Below are positions 52,665 to 60,193 of a stretch of 64,000 bases of DNA, piece after piece. Numbering within the stretch: the first letter of the stretch is position 1; each line of letters opens with the position of its first letter. Position numbers and translations under genes: made by a program. Under the pieces are notes generated by a model. The model was not told where the DNA came from. It did not search any database and worked only from the letters and a program-made list of their open reading frames with translations. The DNA comes from PALSA-505 sp036501145 (GTDB lineage: Bacteria > Actinomycetota > Actinomycetes > Streptosporangiales > Streptosporangiaceae): the NCBI GenBank assembly GCA_036501145.1, contig DASYAV010000024.1, positions 1 through 64,000 of the forward strand. The letters run 5' to 3'.

Positions 52665-54421
52665 GACCGGCCCCCCCGCGGCGGGATGCCCAGCGTGCCC
52701 AGCAGCCCGGCCCGGGCGAACCCGGCGAACCGGCCGGCCACCTCGGCCCGGGCCCGGTCCTGCTCGACCTGCAGCCCGCCGGTCAGCTCGCCAAGAGCCA
52801 GCAGCGTGCCGGCCAGCTCACCACCCGCCCGCCGGGCCGACGCGCCCCGCGTCGCCCGCGCCCTGGTTTCGCGGCCGTGCCGGTCCACCGCCCAGACCGC
52901 GAACTCCCTGATCACGTTGCGCTGCACCTCGGCGTCCTGGAAATCACCCAGGTAGTCCTGCAGCGCGCGGAGATCCTTCACCGCACGGCGCAGCGCGGCA
53001 GGCTCATAGAGCGACCCGAAGAACTCAAGCAGGTAGCGCAGCTCCTTGCCGCGCTTGCGCAGCGCGTGCACGTCGTCGGCGGGCGGCACGGCCGCGTCGG
53101 CGCTGGTGGTGATGGCCTTGCCCCGTTTGGCCACCCGCTGGTAGGCCATCGCTATCCGGTCAGCCGCCAGGTTGGCGATGCGCAGGCGGCCGACCCGGGC
53201 CGGCCCCGGCGCCGCCGCCTTCTCCAGGGCGGCGCGCCAGTCCGCCATCAGCTCGGTGAACCGGGCCGAACGCAGCCCGCGGGCCAGCTTGCGCCGCTCG
53301 GCGGCCCGCCGTGCGGCCAGATAGCCGTGGAACGGCTCGAGATCACCGGGCGCGGCCGCGTGCAGCCGCGCCGACATCTCGCCGAAGCCGGACAGGTAGA
53401 CGTCGAGGTCGCGGATAGGGGTGGTCAGGTCGCCCAGCCACTTGAACTCCGGCGCGAACCGGTCGGCGGTGCCGGCCGGCAGCACGTCGCCCGCCAGTTT
53501 CAGCGCCGACCTGGTGCGCCGCACCGCAACCCGCAGGTCGTGCAGGAACTCGGTATCCACGTCGCGCAGCACGTACCCGACGTTCGCCTCGATCGTGCCG
53601 GCCAGCTGGAGCAGCACCGCCGCCACCGCTTCCCGGGCGGGCGTGGCCGGGCGCAGCACCACGTCGACCGCGCCGGTGTAGTCACCGGGCGTACGTCCGG
53701 CCGCGGTGAGCACGGTCGCCAGGATCGGCTCGGACGCCGCAGTGAACCCGTCCGCCGTGGCCAGCAGCTGGGCGGCGCGCCTTGCGGCTGGGATGTAACC
53801 CCGGACCGGGACGACCAGCAGCCGGGACGGCAGCGGCCCCGTGGCCGGCGGTGCCGTGCCGGGCTGTGCTGTGCGGGAGTGTGCTGTCCGGGGCGGTGTT
53901 TTCCGGGGCGGTGCTGCGCCGGGCTGACCTTTGCCGGACTGGCCGGTGCCCGGCCGGGCTGTCCGGGGCTGGGCCAGGGCCGCGCTCTCCACGGTGATCC
54001 GCGCCACGGTCTTGAGCTCACCGTCCAGCACCCGCAGCGTGGTCTGCACACTCATTGTCCTGGCCTGCGGCAGGAGCGCGCGGACGTCGAGCACCGGCGC
54101 CAGCCGGTCGCGCAGCGGGCCGTCCGGGAGCACCGGCAGCCCGCCCGGCCAGCGGATCGCCCGCGGCAGCGCCCCGGCCAGCAGTGGCTCGCCCGCGTGG
54201 CTGGTCAGCACCAGCTGAGCGCACGGCGGCGCGGTCACCTGCCGCAGCGCGAGCCCGGCGGCGTGCAGCCGCCAGTCGAAGGTGTCGAGCCACACCTGCC
54301 GGGTACGCTGGGTGGCCTCCTGGACCACCGTGTAGGCGGGCTCCAGCGCCGCGCTGACTCGTTCCGGCACCGGCCCAGGGCCGTCGTCGGCCACGAATTC
54401 CAGGCCAGTACCGGCTGCCAA
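52661..54421 (-). CDS. CYTH/CHAD domain protein
   Basis: A 586-residue protein with a degenerate CYTH-like domain at the N-terminus ('RQVWLDTFDWRLHAAGLALR', but without the ExExK metal motif) and a CHAD domain from about residue 275 ('VGYVLRDVDTEFLHDLRVAV', 'KRGKELRYLLEFFGSLYE'). CHAD domains carry conserved basic residues that bind polyphosphate and are found at polyphosphate granules. A repeated Pro/Gly/Thr linker (about 155-190) separates the two. The start is a TTG at 54421, preceded by AGAGGAGG. It overlaps parA by four bases. Confidence 0.9.
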   Translation of the reverse strand: MAAGTGLEFVADDGPGPVPERVSAALEPAYTVVQEATQRTRQVWLDTFDWRLHAAGLALRQVTAPPCAQLVLTSHAGEPLLAGALPRAIRWPGGLPVLPDGPLRDRLAPVLDVRALLPQARTMSVQTTLRVLDGELKTVARITVESAALAQPRTARPGTGQSGKGQPGAAPPRKTPPRTAHSRTAQPGTAPPATGPLPSRLLVVPVRGYIPAARRAAQLLATADGFTAASEPILATVLTAAGRTPGDYTGAVDVVLRPATPAREAVAAVLLQLAGTIEANVGYVLRDVDTEFLHDLRVAVRRTRSALKLAGDVLPAGTADRFAPEFKWLGDLTTPIRDLDVYLSGFGEMSARLHAAAPGDLEPFHGYLAARRAAERRKLARGLRSARFTELMADWRAALEKAAAPGPARVGRLRIANLAADRIAMAYQRVAKRGKAITTSADAAVPPADDVHALRKRGKELRYLLEFFGSLYEPAALRRAVKDLRALQDYLGDFQDAEVQRNVIREFAVWAVDRHGRETRARATRGASARRAGGELAGTLLALGELTGGLQVEQDRARAEVAGRFAGFARAGLLGTLGIPPRGGRS

Positions 54422-54582
54422 GGTCGCCCTCCTCTGCCGGGCACCCGCCGGGGGCGGGACCGGAGCCCGGCGCTGAATTCCCCGCTCCTTGCCTGGCAGC
54501 CTAGCCGTGGCCGGGCCGGTGGTCAGCAGTTCGCGCCGCCGCCGCGCCGAAGATCAGATTCCGCCGCGGACCGGGCCCGGAC

Positions 54583-54955
54583 CTACAGGTTGCCCTGGAT
54601 CTGCAGGCAGATCTGCTTGACCTGAGTGGCCGTCGGCGGTACTGCCGAGCCGGGCACGTTGCCCTTCACCCACACCGCCGGGATGTCGTTGTCTGTCACG
54701 GCTGGGCCGAGCTGGGAGTCGGGTCCCAGGCCGGTCCGGGTTCCGACGATGGCTCCCGGCGGTCGCTGGGCGGCCCGGTACCGGGCTTCGTATAGAGCGA
54801 GGTATCGAAGGCGGGGCTGGACGAATGGCCGCCCACGGTGAGCGGCCCGGAAGTGCCGCACCTGCGGCCACCGCGACGGCCATGACCGCCACCCCGGCGC
54901 AGAGCACCCCGGTCCGGTTCGCCGGGCCCCGCCGGCTGCGGCTGCCGTATCCCAC
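54583..54955 (-). pseudogene. Secreted protein gene with two apparent frameshifts
   Basis: Three frames hold convincing protein in order. Frame 1, from GTG 54955, gives 'MGYGSRSRRGPANRTG' and a hydrophobic signal 'GVAVMAVAVAAGAA'. Frame 3 gives 'CGTSGPLTVGGHSSSPAF', 'DTSLYTKPGTGPPSD' and a TGA. Frame 2 gives 'GTRTGLGPDSQLGPAV', 'DNDIPAVWVKGNVPGSA' and the C-terminus. Two single-base events would be needed to join them, so the gene is either decaying or misassembled. AGGAGG precedes the start. Confidence 0.45.
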
Positions 54956-55256
54956 GAGAACCGCCGCACCTCCTGGGATCGTGCCTTAGAACCTGGCCCG
55001 GCCCAGCGTGCCGGGGCGCGCCGCTCGCGGCTGCCGTGTCGCATGAGATCCGGTACCTCCACCTACGCGCCGGGATCTGCAGATAATCACCGGTTCGCGA
55101 CCCTGCCCGTAATTAATTCCCGCAGGCAGTGTAGAGGAAAGGGACGCCCCGGGCCGGCCGCCTGGCCGGGCGCGATAGTACGGTCTGTGCCGAGGGGCGT
55201 ACCCGGCCGGAGGAGGCAGCATCAGCAGGGAATGGGAGCAGCCGGGGGCATTCGCC
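54956..55256. other. Intergenic region with a duplicated gene start
   Basis: No gene is supported here. On the reverse strand, the 5' end of the degenerate secreted-protein gene (GATCCC...TCTCGTG...CGGCAGCCGC) has an imperfect copy about 85 bases upstream (GATCCC...TCTCATG...CGGCAGCCGC, ATG at 55040-55042). On the forward strand a strong GGAGGAGG (55209-55216) belongs to the next gene. A short AT-rich stretch is near 55110. Confidence 0.4.
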
Positions 55257-56231
55257 GTGGCGGACGGGGTGCACCGGATTCCGCTGCCGCTGCCGAACGA
55301 CGGGCTGCGCGCGGTCAACGTCTACGCCATCTCCGACGGTGCCGGGCTGACCCTGGTGGACTCCGGCTGGGCGCTGACCGAGGCCAGGGAGCGGCTGGAG
55401 ACCGCGCTGGCCGGTCTCGGCCACGAACTCGGCGACGTGCGCAGGTTCCTGGTGACCCATATCCACCGCGACCATTACACGCTTGCCCTCACCGTGCGCC
55501 GCCTGTTCGGTTCGCGGGTGCTGCTCGGCGCGGGTGAGCAGCCCTCGCTCGACCTCATACTCGGTGGCGACGCCCAGTCGATGAACCCCTACCACGAACT
55601 GCTGCTGCGCTGTGGCGCCCGGCCGGTCGTGGAGGCGCTGCGGCGGGCGCCGCGGGAACGCGCCGAGCGCAGCGACTGGGAGAAGCCCGACGGGTGGCTC
55701 ACCGGCACCGAGGAGATCGAGCTGGCCGGCCGGACGCTGCGGGTGATCCACACTCCGGGCCACACTCGCGGGCATGTGGTCTTCGCCGACCTGGGCCACG
55801 GCCTGCTGTTCGCCGGCGACCACGTGCTGCCGCACATCACCCCGTCGATCGGCTTCGAAACGGCCAGGCCCCAGTTGCCGCTCGGCGACTACCTGAGCTC
55901 GCTGCGCCTGGTCAGGTCGCTGCCCGACCTGCGCCTGCTCCCGGCTCACGGGCCGGTGGCGGGCAGCGCGCACGCCCGGATCGACGAGCTGATCGCCCAT
56001 CACGACCGGCGGCTGGACGCCACCGCCGAGGTCGTCAGGCGCGGCGCCGCCACCGGATACGAGGCAGCCGGGATGCTCACCTGGACCCGCCGCGAGCGGC
56101 GGCTGGACGACCTGGACCCGTTCAACCAGATGCTGGCGGTCATGGAGACCGCGGCTCACCTGGACGTGCTGGTCCGCCGGGGCAGGCTGCGCTCGTCGGT
56201 GGACGGCGGCGTCGTCCGGTACTCGGCCTGA
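55257..56231 (+). CDS. MBL-fold metallohydrolase
   Basis: A 324-residue beta-lactamase-fold hydrolase. The metal motif 'THIHRDH' near residue 70, 'IHTPGHTRGHVVFAD' and 'LLFAGDHVLPHI' supply His/Asp ligands; the C-terminal half is helical, as in lactonase and glyoxalase II relatives with a winged-helix tail. The annotated start is GTG 55257, but its ribosome binding site is weak. A GGAGGAGG stands four bases before an in-frame ATC at 55221, which would add 12 residues (ISREWEQPGAFA) resembling the N-terminus of relatives. Its end overlaps the convergent cbiX gene by 76 bases. Confidence 0.88.
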   Translation: MADGVHRIPLPLPNDGLRAVNVYAISDGAGLTLVDSGWALTEARERLETALAGLGHELGDVRRFLVTHIHRDHYTLALTVRRLFGSRVLLGAGEQPSLDLILGGDAQSMNPYHELLLRCGARPVVEALRRAPRERAERSDWEKPDGWLTGTEEIELAGRTLRVIHTPGHTRGHVVFADLGHGLLFAGDHVLPHITPSIGFETARPQLPLGDYLSSLRLVRSLPDLRLLPAHGPVAGSAHARIDELIAHHDRRLDATAEVVRRGAATGYEAAGMLTWTRRERRLDDLDPFNQMLAVMETAAHLDVLVRRGRLRSSVDGGVVRYSA

Positions 56232-57190
56232 CCTTCTGTCCGCCCACCGCCCGGCCCCGGGGGAGCCGGGGCGCCAGCCTCCAGCAGGGCGGCCCCGTAG
56301 CTCATGGTCACCAGCTGGCCGACCGCGGGATGGCTGCCGAGCGCCGCCGCGCACTCGGCGTCGGCCGCGGCCGCCACCGAGGCAAGTTCCTCGGCGCTGA
56401 TCTCCAGCCCGATCAGGTACGGCGCCAGCACCAGCCGGGTCACCCCGTCACGGCGCAGTGTGGCCGCGGCGGCGTCGACGCTGGCCGGGCTGCCGGTACA
56501 GGCAGGCGCGACCGGTACGCCGAGCCTGGCGGCAAGCATGATGGCGGCGGCCTCCGTGGCGGGCAGCGCGTCCTCGCCGCCGGCCGCGGCCAGCAGCACC
56601 CCGGTGTCCAGCGTGACCAGGCTGAGCCCTGCCATCCGGCGCGGGCGGACCAGCCCGGCCTCGGCCAGCCGGTCGTGCAGCGCGGCCCCGAGCACCGGGT
56701 GCGGGCCCAGTTGCCCGGCCACCATGACACCCGGCCCGGCCTGGGCCGCCGCCGACGCGACGAAAGCGTCCCTGGCGGCGTCCGGGGTCAGCGCCAGCGG
56801 CACCAGGACGGCAGCGTACCGGCAGGCCAGCCCTCCGCCGTCGGCCTCACCTGCGGCCCCGGCCTGTGCCTGGAGACCCTGTGCCTGGAGACCCTGTGAC
56901 TGCGGGGGCTGTGCCTGGACGGCCCGCTCGAGGACGGGCGCCAGGCCGGCCGGGCCACCGCCGGCGTAGCCGACGCTGATCGCCGCTCCCGGGCACAGCC
57001 CGGCGGCCTCGGTGGCGACCCCTGCGGCGACCCGGGCCGTAACCGGCGACTCGGCGGCGGGAACCGCCAGCACGAGCGCGGGCGCCGCGGCCGGCACGGA
57101 GATCCGGTCCGGGCTGCGATGACGGCCGCCCCGCCGGGGCCGGGCGGCGGTGCGGCGCGGCAGCACGTTTCCGCTCTGAGCGTCCACCCG
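56156..57190 (-). CDS. CbiX/sirohydrochlorin chelatase-like protein
   Basis: A 344-residue protein with two CbiX-like halves. It resembles chelatases in 'LVLAVPAAES...PVTARVAAG', 'AVLVPLALTPDAARDAF' and 'RLVLAPYLIGLE'. The usual catalytic His residues of the HGTR and LTPGxH motifs are replaced here (LAVPAAES; LTPDAARD), so chelatase activity is doubtful. GTG 57190 is chosen because TACGAT lies six bases before it; the frame stays open upstream to 57280. A 15-bp tandem repeat (56864-56893) adds GLQAQ units. Conserved neighbours for cobalamin or siroheme are absent. Confidence 0.7.
   Translation of the reverse strand, partial: RVDAQSGNVLPRRTAARPRRGGRHRSPDRISVPAAAPALVLAVPAAESPVTARVAAGVATEAAGLCPGAAISVGYAGGGPAGLAPVLERAVQAQPPQSQGLQAQGLQAQAGAAGEADGGGLACRYAAVLVPLALTPDAARDAFVASAAAQAGPGVMVAGQLGPHPVLGAALHDRLAEAGLVRPRRMAGLSLVTLDTGVLLAAAGGEDALPATEAAAIMLAARLGVPVAPACTGSPASVDAAAATLRRDGVTRLVLAPYLIGLEISAEELASVAAAADAECAAALGSHPAVGQLVTMSYGAALLEAGAPAPPGPGGGRTEGQAEYRTTPPSTDERSLPRRTSTSR
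56864..56893 (-). repeat. Two 15-bp tandem repeats inside the cbiX-like gene
   Basis: CTGTGCCTGGAGACC occurs twice in tandem (56864-56878, 56879-56893). It encodes GLQAQ twice in a low-complexity loop of the protein. Confidence 0.9.
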
Positions 57191-57230
57191 CGCATCGTAT
57201 CCGCAGAACGTCCAGGTAGGGGCGGTGTTA

Positions 57231-57764
57231 TCACGATGTGCCTGAATGACCCCCCGGTTCATCTGCGCCGATGTCCTCAAACCACAGCCGCGGCTGGCGC
57301 TCGATGAACTCGGTCATCAGCCGCCGGCACCGGGCATCGCCCAGCACGGTCACCGTCACGCCGTGCCGGGCCAGCCACTCGTGCCCGCCGCTGAACGTGT
57401 CCGCCTCGCCGACCAGCAGGCCGGTGATGCCGAACTGCCGGACCAGCCCGCTGCAGTACCAGCAGGGGGACAGCGTCGTCACCATCGTGGTGCCCCGGTA
57501 GCTGCGCTGCCGGCCCGCCGCGCGGAACGCCGCGGTCTCGGCGTGCATGGACGGGTCGCCGTCCTGCACCCGCCGGTTGTGGCCCCGGCCGAGCAGGCTC
57601 CCGTCCGCGGCGAACAGCGCCGCCCCGATCGGGATGCCGCCCTCGGCCAGCCCGGCCCTGGCCTCCTCGATGGCGACCTCGAGCATCCCGGCCGCGTTCC
57701 CGGCCGGGGGTGGGTGAGCTGCGGCCTTTGCCTGGCCGGAAAGATTTCCTTCGGCATCGGTCAT
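57231..57764 (-). CDS. Nucleoside/cytosine deaminase family protein
   Basis: A 177-residue zinc deaminase. 'SMHAETAAFRAAGRQRS' carries the HAE catalytic pair and 'LSPCWYCSGLV' the PCxxC zinc ligands. The 'GGIPIGAALFAADGSLLGRG' opening resembles cytosine deaminases of the yeast FCY1 type. It probably deaminates cytosine or a related base. TACCGT lies six bases before ATG 57764 and no ribosome binding site is seen, so a leaderless message is possible. Confidence 0.88.
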   Translation of the reverse strand: MTDAEGNLSGQAKAAAHPPPAGNAAGMLEVAIEEARAGLAEGGIPIGAALFAADGSLLGRGHNRRVQDGDPSMHAETAAFRAAGRQRSYRGTTMVTTLSPCWYCSGLVRQFGITGLLVGEADTFSGGHEWLARHGVTVTVLGDARCRRLMTEFIERQPRLWFEDIGADEPGGHSGTS

Positions 57765-57869
57765 GGCGGCACGGTACCGCGCCGGCCCGGATCCGCGCCC
57801 GCCCGCTTTGTTACGATCTCGCCCAGGCGACCCGTGCACAATCGCACAACCACCACCCGCAGAGGTGTC

Positions 57870-57932
57870 ATGGGCATCAGCGACTCCCAGTCCAGAACGA
57901 CCGCGGCCACCCCGGCGGAGGCGAGCCGGTGA
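57870..57932 (+). CDS. Tiny ORF (20 residues) overlapping the hydrolase start
   Basis: ATG 57870, preceded by AGAGGTG, opens a 20-residue frame (MGISDSQSRTTAATPAEASR) whose TGA overlaps the GTG of the next gene (GTGA). It may be a leader peptide for translational coupling rather than a functional protein. Support is context and a ribosome binding site only. Confidence 0.35.
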   Translation: MGISDSQSRTTAATPAEASR

Positions 57933-58471
57933 GCCCGCTGCTCGCCGTGATCGACATGCAACGGTTCTTCGCGCCCCGGCAGCCGTGGGCGACACCGGGC
58001 TTCGACGAGCTGATCGAGCCGATCGGCCGCCTGGTCAACGGGTTCGGCGACCGGGTGGTGTTCACCCGGTTCGTCGTGCCCGCCCGGCCGCGGGGCAGCT
58101 GGGTGGCCTACTACCGGCAGTGGCCACAGGTCACCGGGCCCGGTACCGAACAGCTGGCCGACCTCGTGCCGCCGTGGGCGGGCCGGGCGGCCGATGCCAT
58201 CGCCAAGCCTGCTTTCTCCAAGTGGGGGCCCGAGCTGGCCGCCCGGCTGGATGCCGAGGGGGAACTCGTGCTGTGCGGGGTGAGCACGGACTGCTGCGTG
58301 CTGGCGACCGCGCTGGGCGCGGTCGACGCCGGGGCGAGCGTGCGGATTGCCGCCGATGCCTGCGCCGGCCTGGACGCCGCCGCGCACGAACGGGCACTGG
58401 CCCTGATCGCGGGGTTCGCCCCGCAGGCCGTCATCTCCTCGGTCGAGGCGGAGCTGCCGGACGCCGGCTGA
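57929..58471 (+). CDS. Isochorismatase-family cysteine hydrolase
   Basis: A 180-residue alpha/beta protein with the catalytic triad of the family: Asp9 in 'LAVIDMQRFF', a Lys in 'IAKPAFSKWG' and Cys in 'LVLCGVSTDCCVLATALGA'. Relatives hydrolyse isochorismate, nicotinamide or other amides; the substrate is unknown here. GGAGG precedes GTG 57929. It diverges from the deaminase and overlaps a tiny ORF at its start. Confidence 0.88.
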   Translation: MSPLLAVIDMQRFFAPRQPWATPGFDELIEPIGRLVNGFGDRVVFTRFVVPARPRGSWVAYYRQWPQVTGPGTEQLADLVPPWAGRAADAIAKPAFSKWGPELAARLDAEGELVLCGVSTDCCVLATALGAVDAGASVRIAADACAGLDAAAHERALALIAGFAPQAVISSVEAELPDAG

Positions 58472-58524
58472 CCCCCGCGGGCCGTGCCCGGCTGCCCGCG
58501 CCGAGCCGGGCGCGGTGGCTGGGG

Positions 58525-58731
58525 TCAGCTGCCGGACGCCCAGATGGCCGAGCCGCCCGGCGAGGAGTAGATGACGACATTGCCGTCGTTCTGCGTGGTC
58601 AGGAACGAACTGGCGCCGGCCTTCGTGCCGGTGGCCCACAGCGCCTTCTTCGCCGCCGAGTAGACCACGAAGTTGCCGTCCTTCTGGTAGGTCGCGAATG
58701 CGCCCTTGCTCTTCGTGTTCGACGCCCGCAT
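58525..58731 (-). CDS. Bulb-type (mannose-binding) lectin domain fragment
   Basis: A 68-residue reverse frame with two beta-prism lectin repeats: 'YQKDGNFVVYSAAKKALWAT' and 'TQNDGNVVIYSSPGGSAIWA', each with the QxDxNxVxY mannose-binding pattern. A whole domain has three such repeats, and the first appears to be missing. The frame stays open upstream (SPVTAMRASNTKSKG) but there is no start or signal peptide, so this is probably the 3' remnant of a larger secreted gene. Confidence 0.6.
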   Translation of the reverse strand: MRASNTKSKGAFATYQKDGNFVVYSAAKKALWATGTKAGASSFLTTQNDGNVVIYSSPGGSAIWASGS

Positions 58732-58805
58732 CGCAGTGACCGGTGAGAACGTGTCAACTAGGAGACTTATCCTTGCCGGGCGAGCGTCTGGAACGGAGAT
58801 CCCTG

Positions 58806-59446
58806 ATGCACCTGACCAAGCATGGGCACGCGTGCGTGACCGTGGAGAAGGACGGCCGGCGGGTCGTGCTGGATCCCGGCGAGCTGACCCCTGAGGACGC
58901 GACGGTGGGTGCCGAGGCGGTGCTCATCACCCACGAGCACTTCGATCACTTCGCCGAGCGGCGGGTGCGGGACGCCTGCCACCGCGACCCTGGGCTGCGC
59001 GTCTACACCTGTGCGGCAGTGGCCACGAAGCTGGACGGGCTCGGCCCGGCGGTGCAGGTGATCGGCGAGGGCGACGCCTTCGACGTCGCCGGGTTCGGCG
59101 TGCAGGTGCACGGGCAGTGGCACCAGGTCGTGCACCCGGACATCCCGCGGATCAGCAACGCCGGGTTCCTGCTGGACGGCTCGCTGTTCCACCCGGGTGA
59201 CGCGCTGACCGTGCCGGGGGTGCCGGTCGCCACCCTGCTGCTCCCGGTGCACGCGCCCTGGTCGCGCACCGGTGAGCTGATCGACTGGGTGCGCGAGGTC
59301 AGCCCAGGCAGGCGCTGGCCATCCACGACGGCCTGCTCAACGACACCGGCCTGACCGTGGCCGGCGCCCTGCTCGGCGAGAACGGGCCGGGCACCGGTGC
59401 CTCCTACACCCGCCTGCTCCCCGGCGAGTCACTCGAACTCGGCTGA
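58806..59446 (+). pseudogene. MBL-fold hydrolase (UlaG/UPF0173-like) with a frameshift near the 3' end
   Basis: The first 160 codons encode a metallo-beta-lactamase fold protein with 'LITHEHFDHFAERRVRDACH'. After '...WVREVSP' the frame should change near 59308 to 'QALAIHDGLLNDTGLTVAGA', continuing to TGA at 59444-59446. One missing base accounts for the shift; as written, the protein ends in unrelated sequence at 59354. GGAG lies before ATG 58806. Confidence 0.7.
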
Positions 59447-59454
59447 CTGGCGCT

Positions 59455-59600
59455 GCGCCGGGTGCGGGTTGGGGGTGCGCCGGGTCCGGAATGTGAGCGT
59501 CCTGGGGGCGTGCTGGGTCCGGCGCAGGAGCGCACCGGGTGCGGAGCGGAAGCGTGCCGGGCCCGGGGTGGGAGCGCACCAGGAGCACGCCAGGGTCCGG
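59455..59600. repeat. Degenerate 22-bp tandem repeats in an intergenic gap
   Basis: Units resembling GCGCCGGGTCCGGNNNGGNAGC occur about five to six times, with most spaced at 22 bp (clear copies near 59455, 59477, 59510, 59532 and 59554). The array fills most of the 165-base gap between two convergent genes. It looks like a minisatellite; no coding sense is convincing. Confidence 0.65.
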
Positions 59601-59611
59601 GGTAGGGGGCC

Positions 59612-60112
59612 TCACCACGTGCCGGGCACGTCCAGCGCGCTGACGGCCTGGTGCACGCGGGCGGTGAGGACGCCGGGGCCGCTGCGCCGGTACAGCGGCC
59701 CGCATCCGTCGTGCAGCAGCATGCTCACCTGCGCCACGCCGCGGGCCGACACCGGAGCCGGGCTGGCCAGCCGCCCGGCCAGCGTCTCGAACTCCGCGGC
59801 GGCGGCACGCACCCGGTCCCAGCAGACCGGGACGGGCGGCCAGCGCTTGCCCGCCGGATGGCCGGCCTGGTTCACGAAGCGGCGGATGGCGTGCGCCAGC
59901 GCCCGCCGTTCCCGCATGCCGGTCAGCCGCTGGGCGCGCAGCGACAGCCGCACGGTGGCGTCCGGGGAAACGCCCTGGGCGAGGTCGCCGTCCAGGGCGC
60001 GGGCCCTGGCGCGGGCCATGAGCCGGTCCCAGGGGCCGGGGTTGCGGGGCACCGGGCAGGTGCCGGGCAGTTCGGTAACGAGCAGCACGGGATCACCTCC
60101 GTGGTCGTCCAT
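59612..60112 (-). CDS. Hypothetical protein divergent from a CGNR regulator
   Basis: A 166-residue soluble, Arg/Ala-rich, mostly helical protein. Segments 'VRLSLRAQRLTGMRERRALA' and 'AQVSMLLHDGCGPLYRRSGP' are distinctive, but no family is recognised. ATG 60112 is chosen because a near-consensus promoter (TTGACT-16-TATAAT) places the transcript start just before GGAGGTC and the ATG; GTG 60139 would overlap the promoter. The pair with the CGNR gene suggests it is the regulated partner. Confidence 0.65.
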   Translation of the reverse strand: MDDHGGDPVLLVTELPGTCPVPRNPGPWDRLMARARARALDGDLAQGVSPDATVRLSLRAQRLTGMRERRALAHAIRRFVNQAGHPAGKRWPPVPVCWDRVRAAAAEFETLAGRLASPAPVSARGVAQVSMLLHDGCGPLYRRSGPGVLTARVHQAVSALDVPGTW

Positions 60113-60153
60113 GACCTCCAAGTCAATTATAGAGGTCACGCATGACCAGTCAA
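60112..60153 (-). promoter_or_regulatory. Consensus promoter with palindromic operators
   Basis: On the reverse strand: -35 TTGACT (60153-60148), 16-base spacer, -10 TATAAT (60131-60126). GGTCA-N4-TGACC (60134-60147) fills the spacer, and TGACCTC-N13-GAGGTCA (60112-60138) brackets the -10 box. These shared GGTCA half-sites are a strong operator candidate; another GGTCA lies near 60165. Confidence 0.7.
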
Positions 60154-60178
60154 AGTATTTAAACGGTCACGGAATCGA

Positions 60179-60184
60179 GGTACT
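60179..60184 (+). promoter_or_regulatory. -10 box of a leaderless CGNR gene
   Basis: TACTCT lies seven bases before GTG 60194, with TTTAAA about 17 bases further upstream as a poor -35. There is no ribosome binding site. Confidence 0.4.
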
Positions 60185-60193
60185 CTCGGTGCC

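Noticed and set aside
60112..60153. tRNA or riboswitch-like structure suggested by the nested palindromes
   Set aside because: The arms are short and overlap promoter hexamers exactly, which fits an operator better than a folded RNA.
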